Source: Ferrovibrio sp041906005 (GTDB lineage Bacteria > Pseudomonadota > Alphaproteobacteria > Ferrovibrionales > Ferrovibrionaceae). Taken from it: 64,000 bases of DNA. The DNA lies in NCBI RefSeq assembly GCF_041906005.1, contig NZ_JAYRJY010000001.1:620001-684000 (forward strand), written 5' to 3'. Positions 1 through 9,495 of this stretch are shown here, one piece after another (within the stretch, counting starts at the first letter, position 1; each line of letters opens with the position of its first letter). The translations under genes and the position numbers were made by a program. The notes beneath the pieces are model-generated. The model saw only the letters and a program-made list of their open reading frames with translations. It was not told where the DNA came from and made no database searches.

Positions 1-452
1 TAGCCCTATTCGAACCCGACATCCCGCCCAATCTGGGCACGATTCTGCGCCTGGGCGCCTGCCTGGATATACCCGTGCATGTAATCGAGCCTTGCGGCTT
101 CCCTTTTTCGGTACAGGCCGTCCGGCGCAGCGCCATGGATTATCTTGAGCATGCGGATATCACCCGTCATGACAGCTGGGAGCATTTCAAGGCCGAACGC
201 CCGGTCGGGCGCCTGGTGCTGATGACCACCAAGTCGGCCATTCCCTATACCGAGTTCCACTTCGCCCCGGACGATATCTTGCTGATGGGCCGGGAAAGCA
301 AAGGCGCACCGGATTACGTGCACGACGCTGCCGATGCCCGCCTGCTGATCCCGCTGAAGCCCGGACTGCGTTCCATCAATGTCGCAACCGCCGCAGCCAT
401 GGTATTGGGCGAGGCCTTGCGCCAGCTCGATGCCTTTCCGCGCCGCCCCTAG
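1..452 (+). CDS. trmL: tRNA (cytidine(34)-2'-O)-methyltransferase TrmL, 5' end missing
   Basis: This is a SpoU/TrmH-class (SPOUT fold) methyltransferase that 2'-O-methylates the wobble nucleotide of tRNA-Leu isoacceptors. The reading frame is open from base 3, so the start lies left of the window. The visible part begins with ALFEPDIPPNLGTILRL, close to the family N terminus, so only a few residues are missing. The SAM-binding knot is clear near the end: MGRESKGAP, then IPLKPGLRSINVATAAA. hemF follows 19 bases downstream on the same strand. In many alphaproteobacteria trmL lies beside hemF downstream of petABC, which fits here. The assignment is firm; only the start is unseen. Confidence 0.93.
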   Translation, partial: ALFEPDIPPNLGTILRLGACLDIPVHVIEPCGFPFSVQAVRRSAMDYLEHADITRHDSWEHFKAERPVGRLVLMTTKSAIPYTEFHFAPDDILLMGRESKGAPDYVHDAADARLLIPLKPGLRSINVATAAAMVLGEALRQLDAFPRRP

Positions 453-471
453 ATTAAGGAGACCTGTCGCC

Positions 472-1326
472 ATGACGACTGCCCCGATCACTGAACGCCA
501 GACCCGCGCGCGCGAATGGTTTGAATCCCTGCGCGACCGGATCTGCGCCGCTTTCGAATCCCTGGAGGATCAACTGAACGGGCCGCTCAGCGACCGACCC
601 GCGGGCCGGTTCGAACGTAAAAGCTGGGATCGCCCGGGCGGCGGCGGCGGCGTGATGAGCGTGATGCGCGGCCGTGTCTTCGAAAAGGTGGGCGTCAATG
701 TCTCCACCGTGCATGGCGAGTTCTCGCCCGAATTCCGCAAGCAGATCCCCGGTGCGGCCGGGGATGGCCGGTTCTGGGCCTCGGGCATCTCGCTGGTTGC
801 CCATATGCAGTCGCCGAAAGTGCCGGCCGTGCACATGAACACCCGCTTCCTGGTCACCAGCAAGGCCTGGTTCGGCGGCGGAGCCGACCTGACGCCGATG
901 GTCCCCGATGAAACCGACACCCGCGACTTCCATGCCGCCCTGAAGGCGGCCTGCGATCGCTTCGACCCGGCCTACTACCCCCGATTCAAAACGTGGTGCG
1001 ACGAGTATTTCTATCTGCCTCATCGCGACGAGCCCCGTGGGGTCGGCGGCATCTTCTATGACCAGCTCGACAGCGGTGACTGGGAACGCGATTTCGAGTT
1101 CACGAAAACGGTCGGCGAATCGTTCCTTGAAACCTACCCAAAAATCGTCCTCCGGCACCTCAATGATTCGTGGTCCGAGGCCGAAAGGGAGCATCAATTG
1201 ATCCGTCGAGGCCGCTATGTCGAGTTCAATTTGCTCTATGATCGCGGCACCACATTCGGTCTGAAAACCGGCGGCAACACCGAAGCAATCCTGATGTCGA
1301 TGCCACCGATGGTAAAATGGCCCTAG
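472..1326 (+). CDS. hemF: Oxygen-dependent coproporphyrinogen III oxidase HemF
   Basis: HemF decarboxylates two propionate side chains of coproporphyrinogen III to give protoporphyrinogen IX, using O2, in cytoplasmic haem synthesis. The 284-residue product carries the family signatures: PGGGGGVMSVM near the N terminus, HMNTRF, WFGGGADLTP, GGIFYDQ, and RGRYVEFNLLYDRGT followed by the C-terminal GGNTEAILMSMPP. Length is normal for bacterial HemF. I chose ATG 472 because AAGGAG lies at 456-461 and the family N terminus starts about there; an open frame extends further back into trmL but is not credible as HemF. A rho-independent terminator follows directly. Confidence 0.96.
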   Translation: MTTAPITERQTRAREWFESLRDRICAAFESLEDQLNGPLSDRPAGRFERKSWDRPGGGGGVMSVMRGRVFEKVGVNVSTVHGEFSPEFRKQIPGAAGDGRFWASGISLVAHMQSPKVPAVHMNTRFLVTSKAWFGGGADLTPMVPDETDTRDFHAALKAACDRFDPAYYPRFKTWCDEYFYLPHRDEPRGVGGIFYDQLDSGDWERDFEFTKTVGESFLETYPKIVLRHLNDSWSEAEREHQLIRRGRYVEFNLLYDRGTTFGLKTGGNTEAILMSMPPMVKWP

Positions 1327-1330
1327 TTAA

Positions 1331-1359
1331 AAAAAGCCGCAATTCATGCGGATTTTTTT
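1331..1359 (+). terminator. Rho-independent terminator after hemF
   Basis: A short hairpin (CCGCA 1337-1341 pairing with TGCGG 1347-1351) is flanked by an A-run on the left and seven T residues on the right (1353-1359). It sits a few bases after the hemF stop codon. The stem is only 5 bp in strict pairing, but the A/T flanks extend it. Confidence 0.75.
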
Positions 1360-1526
1360 AATGTCGTGAAATTCTCAAGTCTTCGTTTTCGTTTTACTTG
1401 AGTGATGCTTTTCCGTTCGTGCAGTGTGCCGCCGGGCGTGGCGGATTCGCCACGCAATTAAGGATTTTTTAGTACTACGCAAGATTTAGTGGTTAATACC
1501 GCGGCGTTGTGCTACAGATACGCTTG

Positions 1527-1546
1527 TTCGGGAAACATTTCCCGAA
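1527..1546. promoter_or_regulatory. Perfect 20-bp palindrome in the leader of the histone-like gene
   Basis: TTCGGGAAA (1527-1535), CA, TTTCCCGAA (1538-1546) form a perfect inverted repeat with 9-base arms, about 45 bases before the start of the lysine-rich peptide gene. A second hairpin follows: CGGT-GAAA-ACCG at 1556-1567, with a GNRA-type loop. The palindrome could be a repressor site or, if transcribed, a stable RNA stem. The 2-base spacer would make a poor RNA loop, which slightly favours a DNA operator. No regulator is identified. Confidence 0.5.
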
Positions 1547-1590
1547 ACTTCGTTGCGGTGAAAACCGTACTCAAATCCATGGAGGAGAAC

Positions 1591-1725
1591 ATGGCTGCTG
1601 CGAAAAAGAAGGCCGCTAAGAAGAAGGTGGCTAAGAAGGCTGTGAAGGCGAAGAAGGCCCCGAAGGCCAAGAAGGCGCCGAAGGCCAAGAAGAAGGCCGC
1701 CAAGAAGAAGGCTGCCAAGAAGTAA
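1591..1725 (+). CDS. Histone H1-like Lys/Ala-rich peptide
   Basis: A 44-residue product made almost only of Lys and Ala with a few Val and Pro. It is built on AKKAPK and AAKKK units resembling the C-terminal tail of histone H1 and bacterial H1-like proteins (HctA/AlgP-type tails). Such peptides bind DNA or RNA non-specifically through charge. ATG 1591 is chosen because GGAGGAG lies at 1581-1587; in-frame starts further upstream (1579, 1489) lack a better site. It is monocistronic, with a palindromic leader and a strong terminator behind it, so it looks like a real, separately expressed gene. There is no globular domain. A role in nucleoid compaction is an inference from composition. Confidence 0.75.
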   Translation: MAAAKKKAAKKKVAKKAVKAKKAPKAKKAPKAKKKAAKKKAAKK

Positions 1726-1750
1726 GTCGTAGCGTTTCATAGTTCTTGGC

Positions 1751-1808
1751 CTCGAGCTCCACATCGACGTCCGGGTTTACGGCGCCGACGTGGAGCTCGA
1801 GTTCTTTC
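1751..1808 (+). terminator. Strong rho-independent terminator after the histone-like gene
   Basis: A perfect 12-bp inverted repeat, CTCGAGCTCCAC (1751-1762) with GTGGAGCTCGAG (1790-1801), continues inward with more partial pairing and is followed by TTCTTTCT. It lies 25 bases after the stop of the lysine-rich gene. The 110 bases from here to the end of cca hold no other gene that I can see. Confidence 0.8.
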
Positions 1809-1919
1809 TAGGGGTATGTATTTCCGCATCGGACTAGCGTCCCACCCCAGCCGCACAACGGCGAACATTCGCGAAAAATCAAATAATTTTATATAGTTAC
1901 GACGTTCCGCCGGTCCGGA

Positions 1920-3209
1920 TTATGGTCCTTCGGCAGTCGTCTGCACCCGGGCGCGCAAGCGTTTGAGGCAGGCTTCGCGATCGGCCCGGAACCCCCCCGC
2001 CACCCACCAGGATTCCAGGTCGTTGAGCAGCGCGCTGACCGTCGGCCCCGGCGAAAACCCGAGGGCCAGGACGTCGGCTCCGCGCAACGGAAAGATCGGC
2101 CGCTGCCATGTGGCCGTGGCAACCGCCCGGCGGATGACCACGTCCTGCTGCTCCGGCGCCACGCTGGCCAGTAACAGCAACTGGTCGCGGCAGCGTTCGG
2201 TCCCACAGCGATAGAGAATTTCGGAAAAGGCCGTGTCGTCTGCCAGGGCGGCGATGTCGAACGTTGGCGGCGCCAGCAATCCGTTCAGCCGTAACCGCTG
2301 GGCATTCGACAGACGCAGCCGGTCGGCAATCCTGTCGGCCAGCCCTTCCCTCGCCGGGCCTGCATCGCCAGGCACCAGCAGCACCGCCAGCCGCGGCCAG
2401 ACTTCCGGCTCCACGCCGCCGCTGGCGGCAACCGCCCGCTGCAGGTCGACCAGGGCATCGAAGCGCGCCGGTTCGAACCGTGCCTCCGGCAACAGGGCCT
2501 GTAATACGCCGCTTTGGTACATCAGTCCCAACGCGGCAGCGGCATTCGGCAGCGCCAGTATCTTCAGCAGTTCATCACGGATTCGTTCGCCCGACAGACG
2601 GTCGAGCCGGTTTTTCGCCGCGGCACAGGCGGCCAGAGAAGCCGCATCCGGCTCACCCTTGGCGAAACGGGCGTGAAAGCGGAAAAACCGCAGCACCCGC
2701 AGGTAATCCTCGGCCACGCGGCGCTCGGGATCGCCGATGAACCGCACGATGCCGGCAGCCAGATCGGCCCGCCCGCCGGTAAAATCATGCAACCGGCCAT
2801 CGGCATCGGCATAGAGCGCGTTGATGGTGAAATCGCGGCGCTGGGCATCCGCGGCCCAGTCGGTGCCGAACACCACTTCGGCATGACGCCCATCGGTGGC
2901 AACGTCATGCCGCAGGGTCGTGACCTGGAAGGTGCCCGGCGGCGCCACCGCGGTAACCGTGCCATGGGCGATACCGGTGGGCACCGCCTTCAGCTTCGCC
3001 TTTTCCAGACGACGGATCACCACATCCGGCGTCTCCGGGGTTGCCAGGTCGATGTCATCGGGCTTGAGGCCGAGAATGGCATCGCGGACGCAGCCGCCAA
3101 CGAATCGCACCGTCGCGCCGCCAGCCCCCAGAGCGGCCAGCACGGCACGGGTTGGCGCGGCCGTCATCCAGTCGGTGGGAGGGATATGTTCAGGCAGGGC
3201 CGCCGTCAT
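1920..3209 (-). CDS. cca: CCA tRNA nucleotidyltransferase
   Basis: This class II nucleotidyltransferase adds or repairs the 3' CCA end of tRNAs. The 429-residue protein shows the class II head domain in order: FVGGCVRDAILG at about residue 37, the metal-binding DDIDLAT about 15 residues later, RRDFTINAL near residue 125, and RFIGDPERRVAEDYLRVLRF. The length fits alphaproteobacterial CCA enzymes. A poly(A) polymerase of the same superfamily is the main alternative; gene order (DUF6111 and a Nudix gene just upstream) favours CCA transferase. It is the last gene of the minus-strand DUF1285-nudL-DUF6111-cca block, with 12 bases between it and DUF6111. Confidence 0.9.
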   Translation of the reverse strand: MTAALPEHIPPTDWMTAAPTRAVLAALGAGGATVRFVGGCVRDAILGLKPDDIDLATPETPDVVIRRLEKAKLKAVPTGIAHGTVTAVAPPGTFQVTTLRHDVATDGRHAEVVFGTDWAADAQRRDFTINALYADADGRLHDFTGGRADLAAGIVRFIGDPERRVAEDYLRVLRFFRFHARFAKGEPDAASLAACAAAKNRLDRLSGERIRDELLKILALPNAAAALGLMYQSGVLQALLPEARFEPARFDALVDLQRAVAASGGVEPEVWPRLAVLLVPGDAGPAREGLADRIADRLRLSNAQRLRLNGLLAPPTFDIAALADDTAFSEILYRCGTERCRDQLLLLASVAPEQQDVVIRRAVATATWQRPIFPLRGADVLALGFSPGPTVSALLNDLESWWVAGGFRADREACLKRLRARVQTTAEGP

Positions 3210-3221
3210 TCGTCATGCGGC

Positions 3222-3476
3222 CTATTTATCGATGTGACCGGGTACGATGCGGCCATCCTCGAGTCGGGCCGGAATATAGCTGCCGGTGCCATCTTCGAAA
3301 AACGCACCCCAAACGACGAAGCTGACAATCACCAGGCCCAGGCCGATGGCCGCCAGCCAAAACCATGGCGTGGCCTCCGGACCATCCTTACCGCTGCGCT
3401 TCACATGCCAGATGTAAAGGCCATAGAGCAGGAAGGGCAGCAGCAGCGGCAGCAGATGAACGATGAAGCGGCTCAT
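3222..3476 (-). CDS. DUF6111 family small membrane protein
   Basis: An 84-residue protein with two predicted membrane helices, at about residues 5-23 (IVHLLPLLLPFLLYGLYIW) and 40-62, separated by a short charged loop. The C-terminal tail contains PARLEDGRIVPGHID, which I recognise from DUF6111. The family is usually found beside cca and a Nudix hydrolase in alphaproteobacteria, as here. Its function is unknown. Its start overlaps the end of the upstream Nudix gene by 4 bases, so the two are translationally coupled. Confidence 0.85.
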   Translation of the reverse strand: MSRFIVHLLPLLLPFLLYGLYIWHVKRSGKDGPEATPWFWLAAIGLGLVIVSFVVWGAFFEDGTGSYIPARLEDGRIVPGHIDK

Positions 3477-4153
3477 GCCAGATCTCCCGCGACGGCGCCG
3501 TGCAACAACTCATGCAGGTTGCGCAGCATGCCTGCCGTGGCGCCCCAGATGTAATACTCGCCATAGGGCATGGCCCACCATTGCCGCTCCACGCCGTTGA
3601 ATACGCCCTTGTGGCGCTGATGATTGCGCCGGTCCATCAGGAAGCCCAGCGGCACTTCAAAAACCTCGGCCACCTCATGCTGGGCCAGTTTCAGGCTGAA
3701 GCCGGGCTGCACCTGGCCGACCACGGGCACAACCACAAATCCGGTGCCGGTGACATAGGGATCAAGCGCGCCGAGGATGGTGATATGGCTGCGATCGAGG
3801 CCGATTTCCTCCTCCGTCTCGCGCAGGGCGGTGGCGATCACGTCCGGATCGTCACGGTCGACCCGGCCGCCGGGAAAGCTGATCTGGCCGGCATGATTGC
3901 TTAAATGCGCCGTACGTTTGGTCAGGATGACTCTTTCGCTGTCGTCGTAGGACACCACCGGGACCAGCACGGCCGCCGGCATCAGCGGCCCGGACCGCAA
4001 CGGCGCGAATCCCGGATTGAGCTGGAAATCGCCTTTCGCCGCAGCCTGGTATTCCCGCGGCAGATCGGCAAAGGCCGGCACCGGCTGCAACCGCTGGCGC
4101 AGCTCCTCCAACAATGGCGTGGCCTGGGTAATCAGGCGGGGCTCGGCATTCAT
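3473..4153 (-). CDS. NudL-type Nudix hydrolase (CoA pyrophosphatase family)
   Basis: A 226-residue Nudix protein of the UPF0035/NudL type, expected to cleave CoA or acyl-CoA to 4'-phosphopantetheine and 3',5'-ADP. The UPF0035 signature is present: LSNHAGQISFPGG. The Nudix box follows: GGRVDRDDPDVIATALRETE then EEIGL. As usual in this subgroup the first Glu of the box is Asp. ATG 4153 is preferred over an in-frame start at 4192 because its ATGA overlaps the TGA of the upstream DUF1285 gene. Substrate is inferred from the family only; general NDP-sugar or nucleotide hydrolysis is possible. Confidence 0.85.
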   Translation of the reverse strand: MNAEPRLITQATPLLEELRQRLQPVPAFADLPREYQAAAKGDFQLNPGFAPLRSGPLMPAAVLVPVVSYDDSERVILTKRTAHLSNHAGQISFPGGRVDRDDPDVIATALRETEEEIGLDRSHITILGALDPYVTGTGFVVVPVVGQVQPGFSLKLAQHEVAEVFEVPLGFLMDRRNHQRHKGVFNGVERQWWAMPYGEYYIWGATAGMLRNLHELLHGAVAGDLA

Positions 4154-4770
4154 GCCGCGTCTCCCCATGGCACGTCCCCCAATGGAAACCACCGCCCCGC
4201 GCTGCGCACGGCAAAAACTCGCCGTCCGCCAAGTTCCGTTTCTTCGGCCATATTCACCAGTTCATAATACACTGAACGCCCGATCAGCGCCTCCAGCCGG
4301 TCGCGCACCAGGATGTAGGGCGACGGCTCGCCGGTGGCAGGGTTCACAGACACATGCAGGGGGTGCTCGGCATCCAGCGGCACGATGTCATCCACATTGG
4401 TACGGAAGGCGATCAATCGCTCCTCCCCCTCGCCTGCCCCATCGCCCACCACCGTCAGTTCGACCGCCGTGAATGGCGCATCGTCGACCCGGATGCGGCA
4501 TTTCTCGGCCGGGGTGACCAATACGTAACTTTCATCCGGCTCGCGCCGCAGGATGCTGGAAAACAGCCGGACCATGGCCGGTCGGCCGATCGGCGTCCCC
4601 ATGTAATACCAGTCGCCATTGCGGGCGATCCGCATGTCGATTTCACCGCAAAATGGCGGATTCCACAAATGAACCGGCGGTTTTTTGCGCAGGTTGGCCT
4701 CGCCGCCGAACCGGGCGATCACATCTTGGAGACTGGGCGTTTTGGCCGAGGGGACTGTCATATGAGACAT
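4150..4770 (-). CDS. DUF1285 domain protein
   Basis: A 206-residue protein with no signal peptide or membrane segment. It has the conserved N-terminal stretch PPVHLWNPPFCGEIDMRI and then GDWYYMGTPIGRPAMVRLFS, which I recognise as DUF1285. Structures of this family show a small beta-rich fold; no activity is established. It heads the minus-strand operon into nudL, DUF6111 and cca. Its start lies only 38 bases from the divergent MoxR gene, so both promoters must fit into or overlap that gap and the gene ends. A second in-frame ATG lies at 4761. Confidence 0.85.
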   Translation of the reverse strand: MSHMTVPSAKTPSLQDVIARFGGEANLRKKPPVHLWNPPFCGEIDMRIARNGDWYYMGTPIGRPAMVRLFSSILRREPDESYVLVTPAEKCRIRVDDAPFTAVELTVVGDGAGEGEERLIAFRTNVDDIVPLDAEHPLHVSVNPATGEPSPYILVRDRLEALIGRSVYYELVNMAEETELGGRRVFAVRSAGRWFPLGDVPWGDAA

Positions 4771-4808
4771 ATGGGCTTTCGTTTCGCTTCTACTATATAC
4801 TCATTTCC

Positions 4809-5803
<995 letters not shown>

Positions 5804-5807
<4 letters not shown>

Positions 5808-6730
5808 ACCAGACGGCAGCGGCCGGGGCAGCACAAGCGAATGCCCGGCGCCAGCGCGCCGAACACTTTGCCGCATTCCTGCCGCCCCTGCTGGTTGCTG
5901 CCGAACGGGTCGCCGCCACCGTCGAACAGGGTGTCCATGGCCGACGCCGCGTGGGTCCCGGCGATGCCTTCTGGCAGTTCCGCCGTTACAGCCCCGGCGA
6001 CGCCATCACCCGCATCGACTGGCGCCAGACCGCGAAACGCAGTCACGCCTTCATCCGCGAAAACGAATGGGAAGCCGCCGAAAGCGTGTGGCTGTGGCGC
6101 GACCCTTCACCATCCATGCGCTGGAAATCAGCACAGGGCATGGAGCAGAAGGACGAGCGCGGCGACCTGCTGCTGCTGGCTTTGGCCAGCCTGCTGCTGC
6201 GCGGTGGCGAACGCGTCGCCCTGCTTGGCCACCCCCAGCGTCCCTCCGCTGGTCGGCTGGTGCTGGAACGCATCGCCGAACGCCTGATCCGATCGCGTTT
6301 CGAAACCGCCGAGGCCAGCCTGCCGCCGGTGCAACCCCTGCCGCGGTATGCCCATGTGGTGCTGATCGGCGACTTCCTCTATCCGGTGCCCGAGATCGCG
6401 ATCCGCCTGCGCGCCATTGCCGATATGGGCGTGCGCGGCACCTTGCTGCGGCTGGTCGATCCGGCCGAGGAGGATTTCCCTTACAGCGGCCGGACGCGCT
6501 TTCTCGGGCTGGAAGGCGAAAGCCCCATGCTGGCGCCCCGCGCCGAGTCGCTGGCCGAGGAATGGCGCAGCAGTTTTGCCGCGCACCAGCATGAACTGGC
6601 CGAGGTCTGTCGCCGGCTCGGCTGGCGTCACCTGAAACATCGTACCGACAAGGCGCCGCAGACTGCCCTTCTGGCTCTGTATCAGGCCATGCAGGGCGAA
6701 CGGGCCCTCGGCCCCGCCGGAGGGCGCTGA
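5804..6730 (+). CDS. DUF58 domain protein
   Basis: A 308-residue DUF58 protein. The signature FRRYSPGDAITRIDW, followed by RQTAKRSHAFIRENE, lies at about residues 62-92 and matches the family core. It partners MoxR ATPases in many bacteria and is often described as a VWA-like adaptor. No membrane helix is obvious in this copy; many DUF58 proteins do carry N-terminal helices, so this is the short soluble form. Start and stop are tightly coupled to its neighbours: 4-base overlap with moxR, and 2 bases before the next gene. Confidence 0.9.
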
Positions 6731-6732
6731 GC

Positions 6733-9495
6733 ATGCTGGCGCTCGGCAGCCTTGCCTTTGCAACGCCGCTGGCGCTGATCGCGCTACTCAGCCTGCCTGT
6801 GCTGTGGTGGCTGTTGCGCATCACCCCCCCCACTCCCAAACAGGTGACCTTTCCACCATTGCGACTGCTGTTGCTGCTGCGTCCAAAGGAAGAGACGCCG
6901 GCCCACACGCCGCTCTGGCTGCTGCTGCTGCGCCTCCTGATCGCAGCCCTGGTGATCCTTGCCCTGGCTGAACCGGTTCTGAATCCGCAAACCAGCCAGA
7001 ACACCGATCGCCCCCTGCTGCTGGTGATCGACGATGGCTGGACCGCCACGCCGCGCTGGCGTGAACGCCTGACCCGCGCTGATGCAATCCTGGAAAGCGC
7101 CCAGCGCGACGGCCGCGCCGCGCTGCTGCTGACCACGGCCGCCCCTGCCAGCGGCGAAACGATCCAGCCCGGCCAATTGATGCCGGCTGGCGAATTGCGG
7201 CCCGTTGTTGCCGCCCTGCAGCCAAAAGCCTGGCCCAGCGACCGCGCCGCCACCGTTCAGGTGCTCAATCAGGCCCGCCTGCCCGAGGCGGCCGAAATCA
7301 TCTGGTTGAGCGATGGCCTGCGCGATGATGAATCGGGTGAAGCCGCCTATGCGCTGGCGGAATGGCTGCTGCGGCTGGGTCCGCTCAGCGTGATCGACAC
7401 CGGACGCGAGGATCTTTCGCTTACCCTGCTGCCGCCAACGACAAGCGCGCAGGGCGATACCGTCACCCTGCGTCGGCCGGCTGGAGCGAATGGCACGCGC
7501 AGCGTGACCCTGCGCGCGGCAACCGATCAGGGCCGCATCCTGTCGCGCGAAACCATATCCTTCGCACCCGGCGCTGAAACGGCAACGCTGAAACTCGACC
7601 TGCCAAGCGAATTGCGCAACCAGCTTTCGCGACTGGAAATCGAGGAGCAGCCGGCCGCCGGCACGGTGCAACTGCTGGACGACCGCTGGCGCCGGCGACC
7701 GGTCGGCCTGGTGTCCGGCGGCGCGGTGGAAACGCGCCAGCCGCTGCTGAGCGACCTGTTCTATCTGGAACGCGCGCTCACCCCTTACGCCGAACTGCGC
7801 AACGCCCCGGTCTCCGAGCTGCTGCAACGCGAGATTGCGGTGATCGTCATGGCCGACGTGGCGCAACTGGTCGGTGGCGAAGGTCGCCAGTTGGAGGACT
7901 GGATCGAACGCGGCGGCGTGCTGCTGCGTTTTGCCGGGCCGCGCATGGCGGAAGCCACCGATAACCTGCTGCCGGTGCGGCTACGCCAGGGCGCACGGCA
8001 ACTGGGCGGCGCGCTGTCGTGGTCGCAGCCGCAGCGCCTGGGCCCAATGCCGGAAACCAGCCCCTTCTATGGCCTGGGCGGCGCCAGCGAGGTGAGCGTC
8101 AGCCGCCAGGTACTGGCCGAACCCGAACCGCAACTGGGGGAGAAAACCTGGCTGCGACTGGAAGACGGCACGCCGCTGGTGACCGCCGCCCAGCGCGGCA
8201 AGGGCTGGGTGATCCTGGTACATACCTCGGCCAATACGCTGTGGTCGGATCTGGCGCTGAGCGGTTTCTATGTCGATATGCTGCGCAAGGTGATCGACCT
8301 GTCGCAGGGTGTCGCCGGCAGCGGTGAAACCGCCGATCTGCCGTTGCCGCCGCTGACCATGCTGGACGGTTTCGGTCGTTCGGTGGAACCTGCTCCGGCC
8401 GTTAAGCCCCTGCCCGCCCGTGCACTGGCGTCAACGCAACCCAGCCCGCGTCATCCGCCGGGCTGGTATGGCCGCCTCGACAGCCGCCAGGCGCTCAACG
8501 CCGTGAATGCCGATACCCTATTGCGCGCCATTGATCGCTGGCCTGCCGATGCAACGCTGCTGAATCTCGACCAGACCAGCCGCGAAACCCGCCTGTTGTC
8601 CTGGCTGCTCACGGCCGCCCTGCTGCTGTTCCTGGCCGACTGGCTGATCGGCCTGGCCTTGCGCGGCCTGTTGCCGCGCCTGCGCCGGCCGGCGACCGCT
8701 GCCGCTCTGCTGTTGGCAATACTGCTCGCTGCCGGGGCCCAAGCCCAGCCACGCCGTGGCACACTTTCGGCCAGCGACGAATTTGCCTTGAAGGCTTCCC
8801 TCGACCTGCGCCTGGCCTATGTGGTCACCGGCCAGGCCGATATCGACCAGATGAGCCGTGCCGGCCTGTATGGCCTGACCGAGGTGATGTATCGCCGCAC
8901 CTCGATCGAGGCCGCCGAACCGCTTGGCGTCAATCTGGAAGCCGACGACATCTCGCTGCTGCCGTTCCTCTACTGGCCGATCAGTCCGGCCCAGCCGCAG
9001 CTTTCCGACGCCGCCCTGCGCCGGCTGGACCAGTTCATGAAAACCGGCGGCTTGATCCTGTTCGATACCCGCGACCAGGCCATGGGCCTGAGCGGAACGG
9101 CAGCCAGCCCGAATACCGAAAAGCTGCGCCAATTGCTGGCCAAGCTTGATATCCCGCCGCTGATGCCGGTGCCGGACGATCATGTGCTGACCAAGGCGTT
9201 CTATCTGATGCAGGATTTCCCCGGCCGTTATAGTGGCGGCACATTATGGGTGGAACGGAATCCCGGCGGCGACAAGGATGGCGTCACCTCCATCGTGATC
9301 GGCAGCCACGATTACGCCGCCGCCTGGGCGATGGACGCCAATGGCCGGCCGCTGGCCGTCACCGTGCCGAACAATCCGCGGCAGCGAGAATTCGCCTATC
9401 GCTTCGGCATCAACCTGCTGATGTACACGCTCACCGGCAACTACAAGGCAGATCAGGTGCATGTGCCAGCCCTGCTCGAGCGGCTGGGCAACTGA
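6733..9495 (+). CDS. BatA-like N-terminus plus DUF4159 membrane protein
   Basis: A 920-residue membrane protein. Residues 1-80 match the BatA/aerotolerance-type N-terminal domain: two hydrophobic segments with PVLWWLLRITPPTPKQVTFP between them. A long extracytoplasmic middle region follows. Two further hydrophobic segments lie near residues 630-670, and the C-terminal 240 residues carry DUF4159 (SLDLRLAYVVTGQADIDQMS, then a glutamine-amidotransferase-like fold with FLYWPISPAQ and GGLILFDTRD). The stop codon overlaps the start of the next gene (TGATG). Such proteins occur with MoxR and DUF58 in alphaproteobacteria; the function is not established. Confidence 0.85.
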   Translation: MLALGSLAFATPLALIALLSLPVLWWLLRITPPTPKQVTFPPLRLLLLLRPKEETPAHTPLWLLLLRLLIAALVILALAEPVLNPQTSQNTDRPLLLVIDDGWTATPRWRERLTRADAILESAQRDGRAALLLTTAAPASGETIQPGQLMPAGELRPVVAALQPKAWPSDRAATVQVLNQARLPEAAEIIWLSDGLRDDESGEAAYALAEWLLRLGPLSVIDTGREDLSLTLLPPTTSAQGDTVTLRRPAGANGTRSVTLRAATDQGRILSRETISFAPGAETATLKLDLPSELRNQLSRLEIEEQPAAGTVQLLDDRWRRRPVGLVSGGAVETRQPLLSDLFYLERALTPYAELRNAPVSELLQREIAVIVMADVAQLVGGEGRQLEDWIERGGVLLRFAGPRMAEATDNLLPVRLRQGARQLGGALSWSQPQRLGPMPETSPFYGLGGASEVSVSRQVLAEPEPQLGEKTWLRLEDGTPLVTAAQRGKGWVILVHTSANTLWSDLALSGFYVDMLRKVIDLSQGVAGSGETADLPLPPLTMLDGFGRSVEPAPAVKPLPARALASTQPSPRHPPGWYGRLDSRQALNAVNADTLLRAIDRWPADATLLNLDQTSRETRLLSWLLTAALLLFLADWLIGLALRGLLPRLRRPATAAALLLAILLAAGAQAQPRRGTLSASDEFALKASLDLRLAYVVTGQADIDQMSRAGLYGLTEVMYRRTSIEAAEPLGVNLEADDISLLPFLYWPISPAQPQLSDAALRRLDQFMKTGGLILFDTRDQAMGLSGTAASPNTEKLRQLLAKLDIPPLMPVPDDHVLTKAFYLMQDFPGRYSGGTLWVERNPGGDKDGVTSIVIGSHDYAAAWAMDANGRPLAVTVPNNPRQREFAYRFGINLLMYTLTGNYKADQVHVPALLERLGN

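Noticed and set aside
1489..1725. A longer 78-residue version of the histone-like protein
   Set aside because: The extra N terminus covers the palindrome and GNRA hairpin and lacks a ribosome site; ATG 1591 has GGAGGAG.
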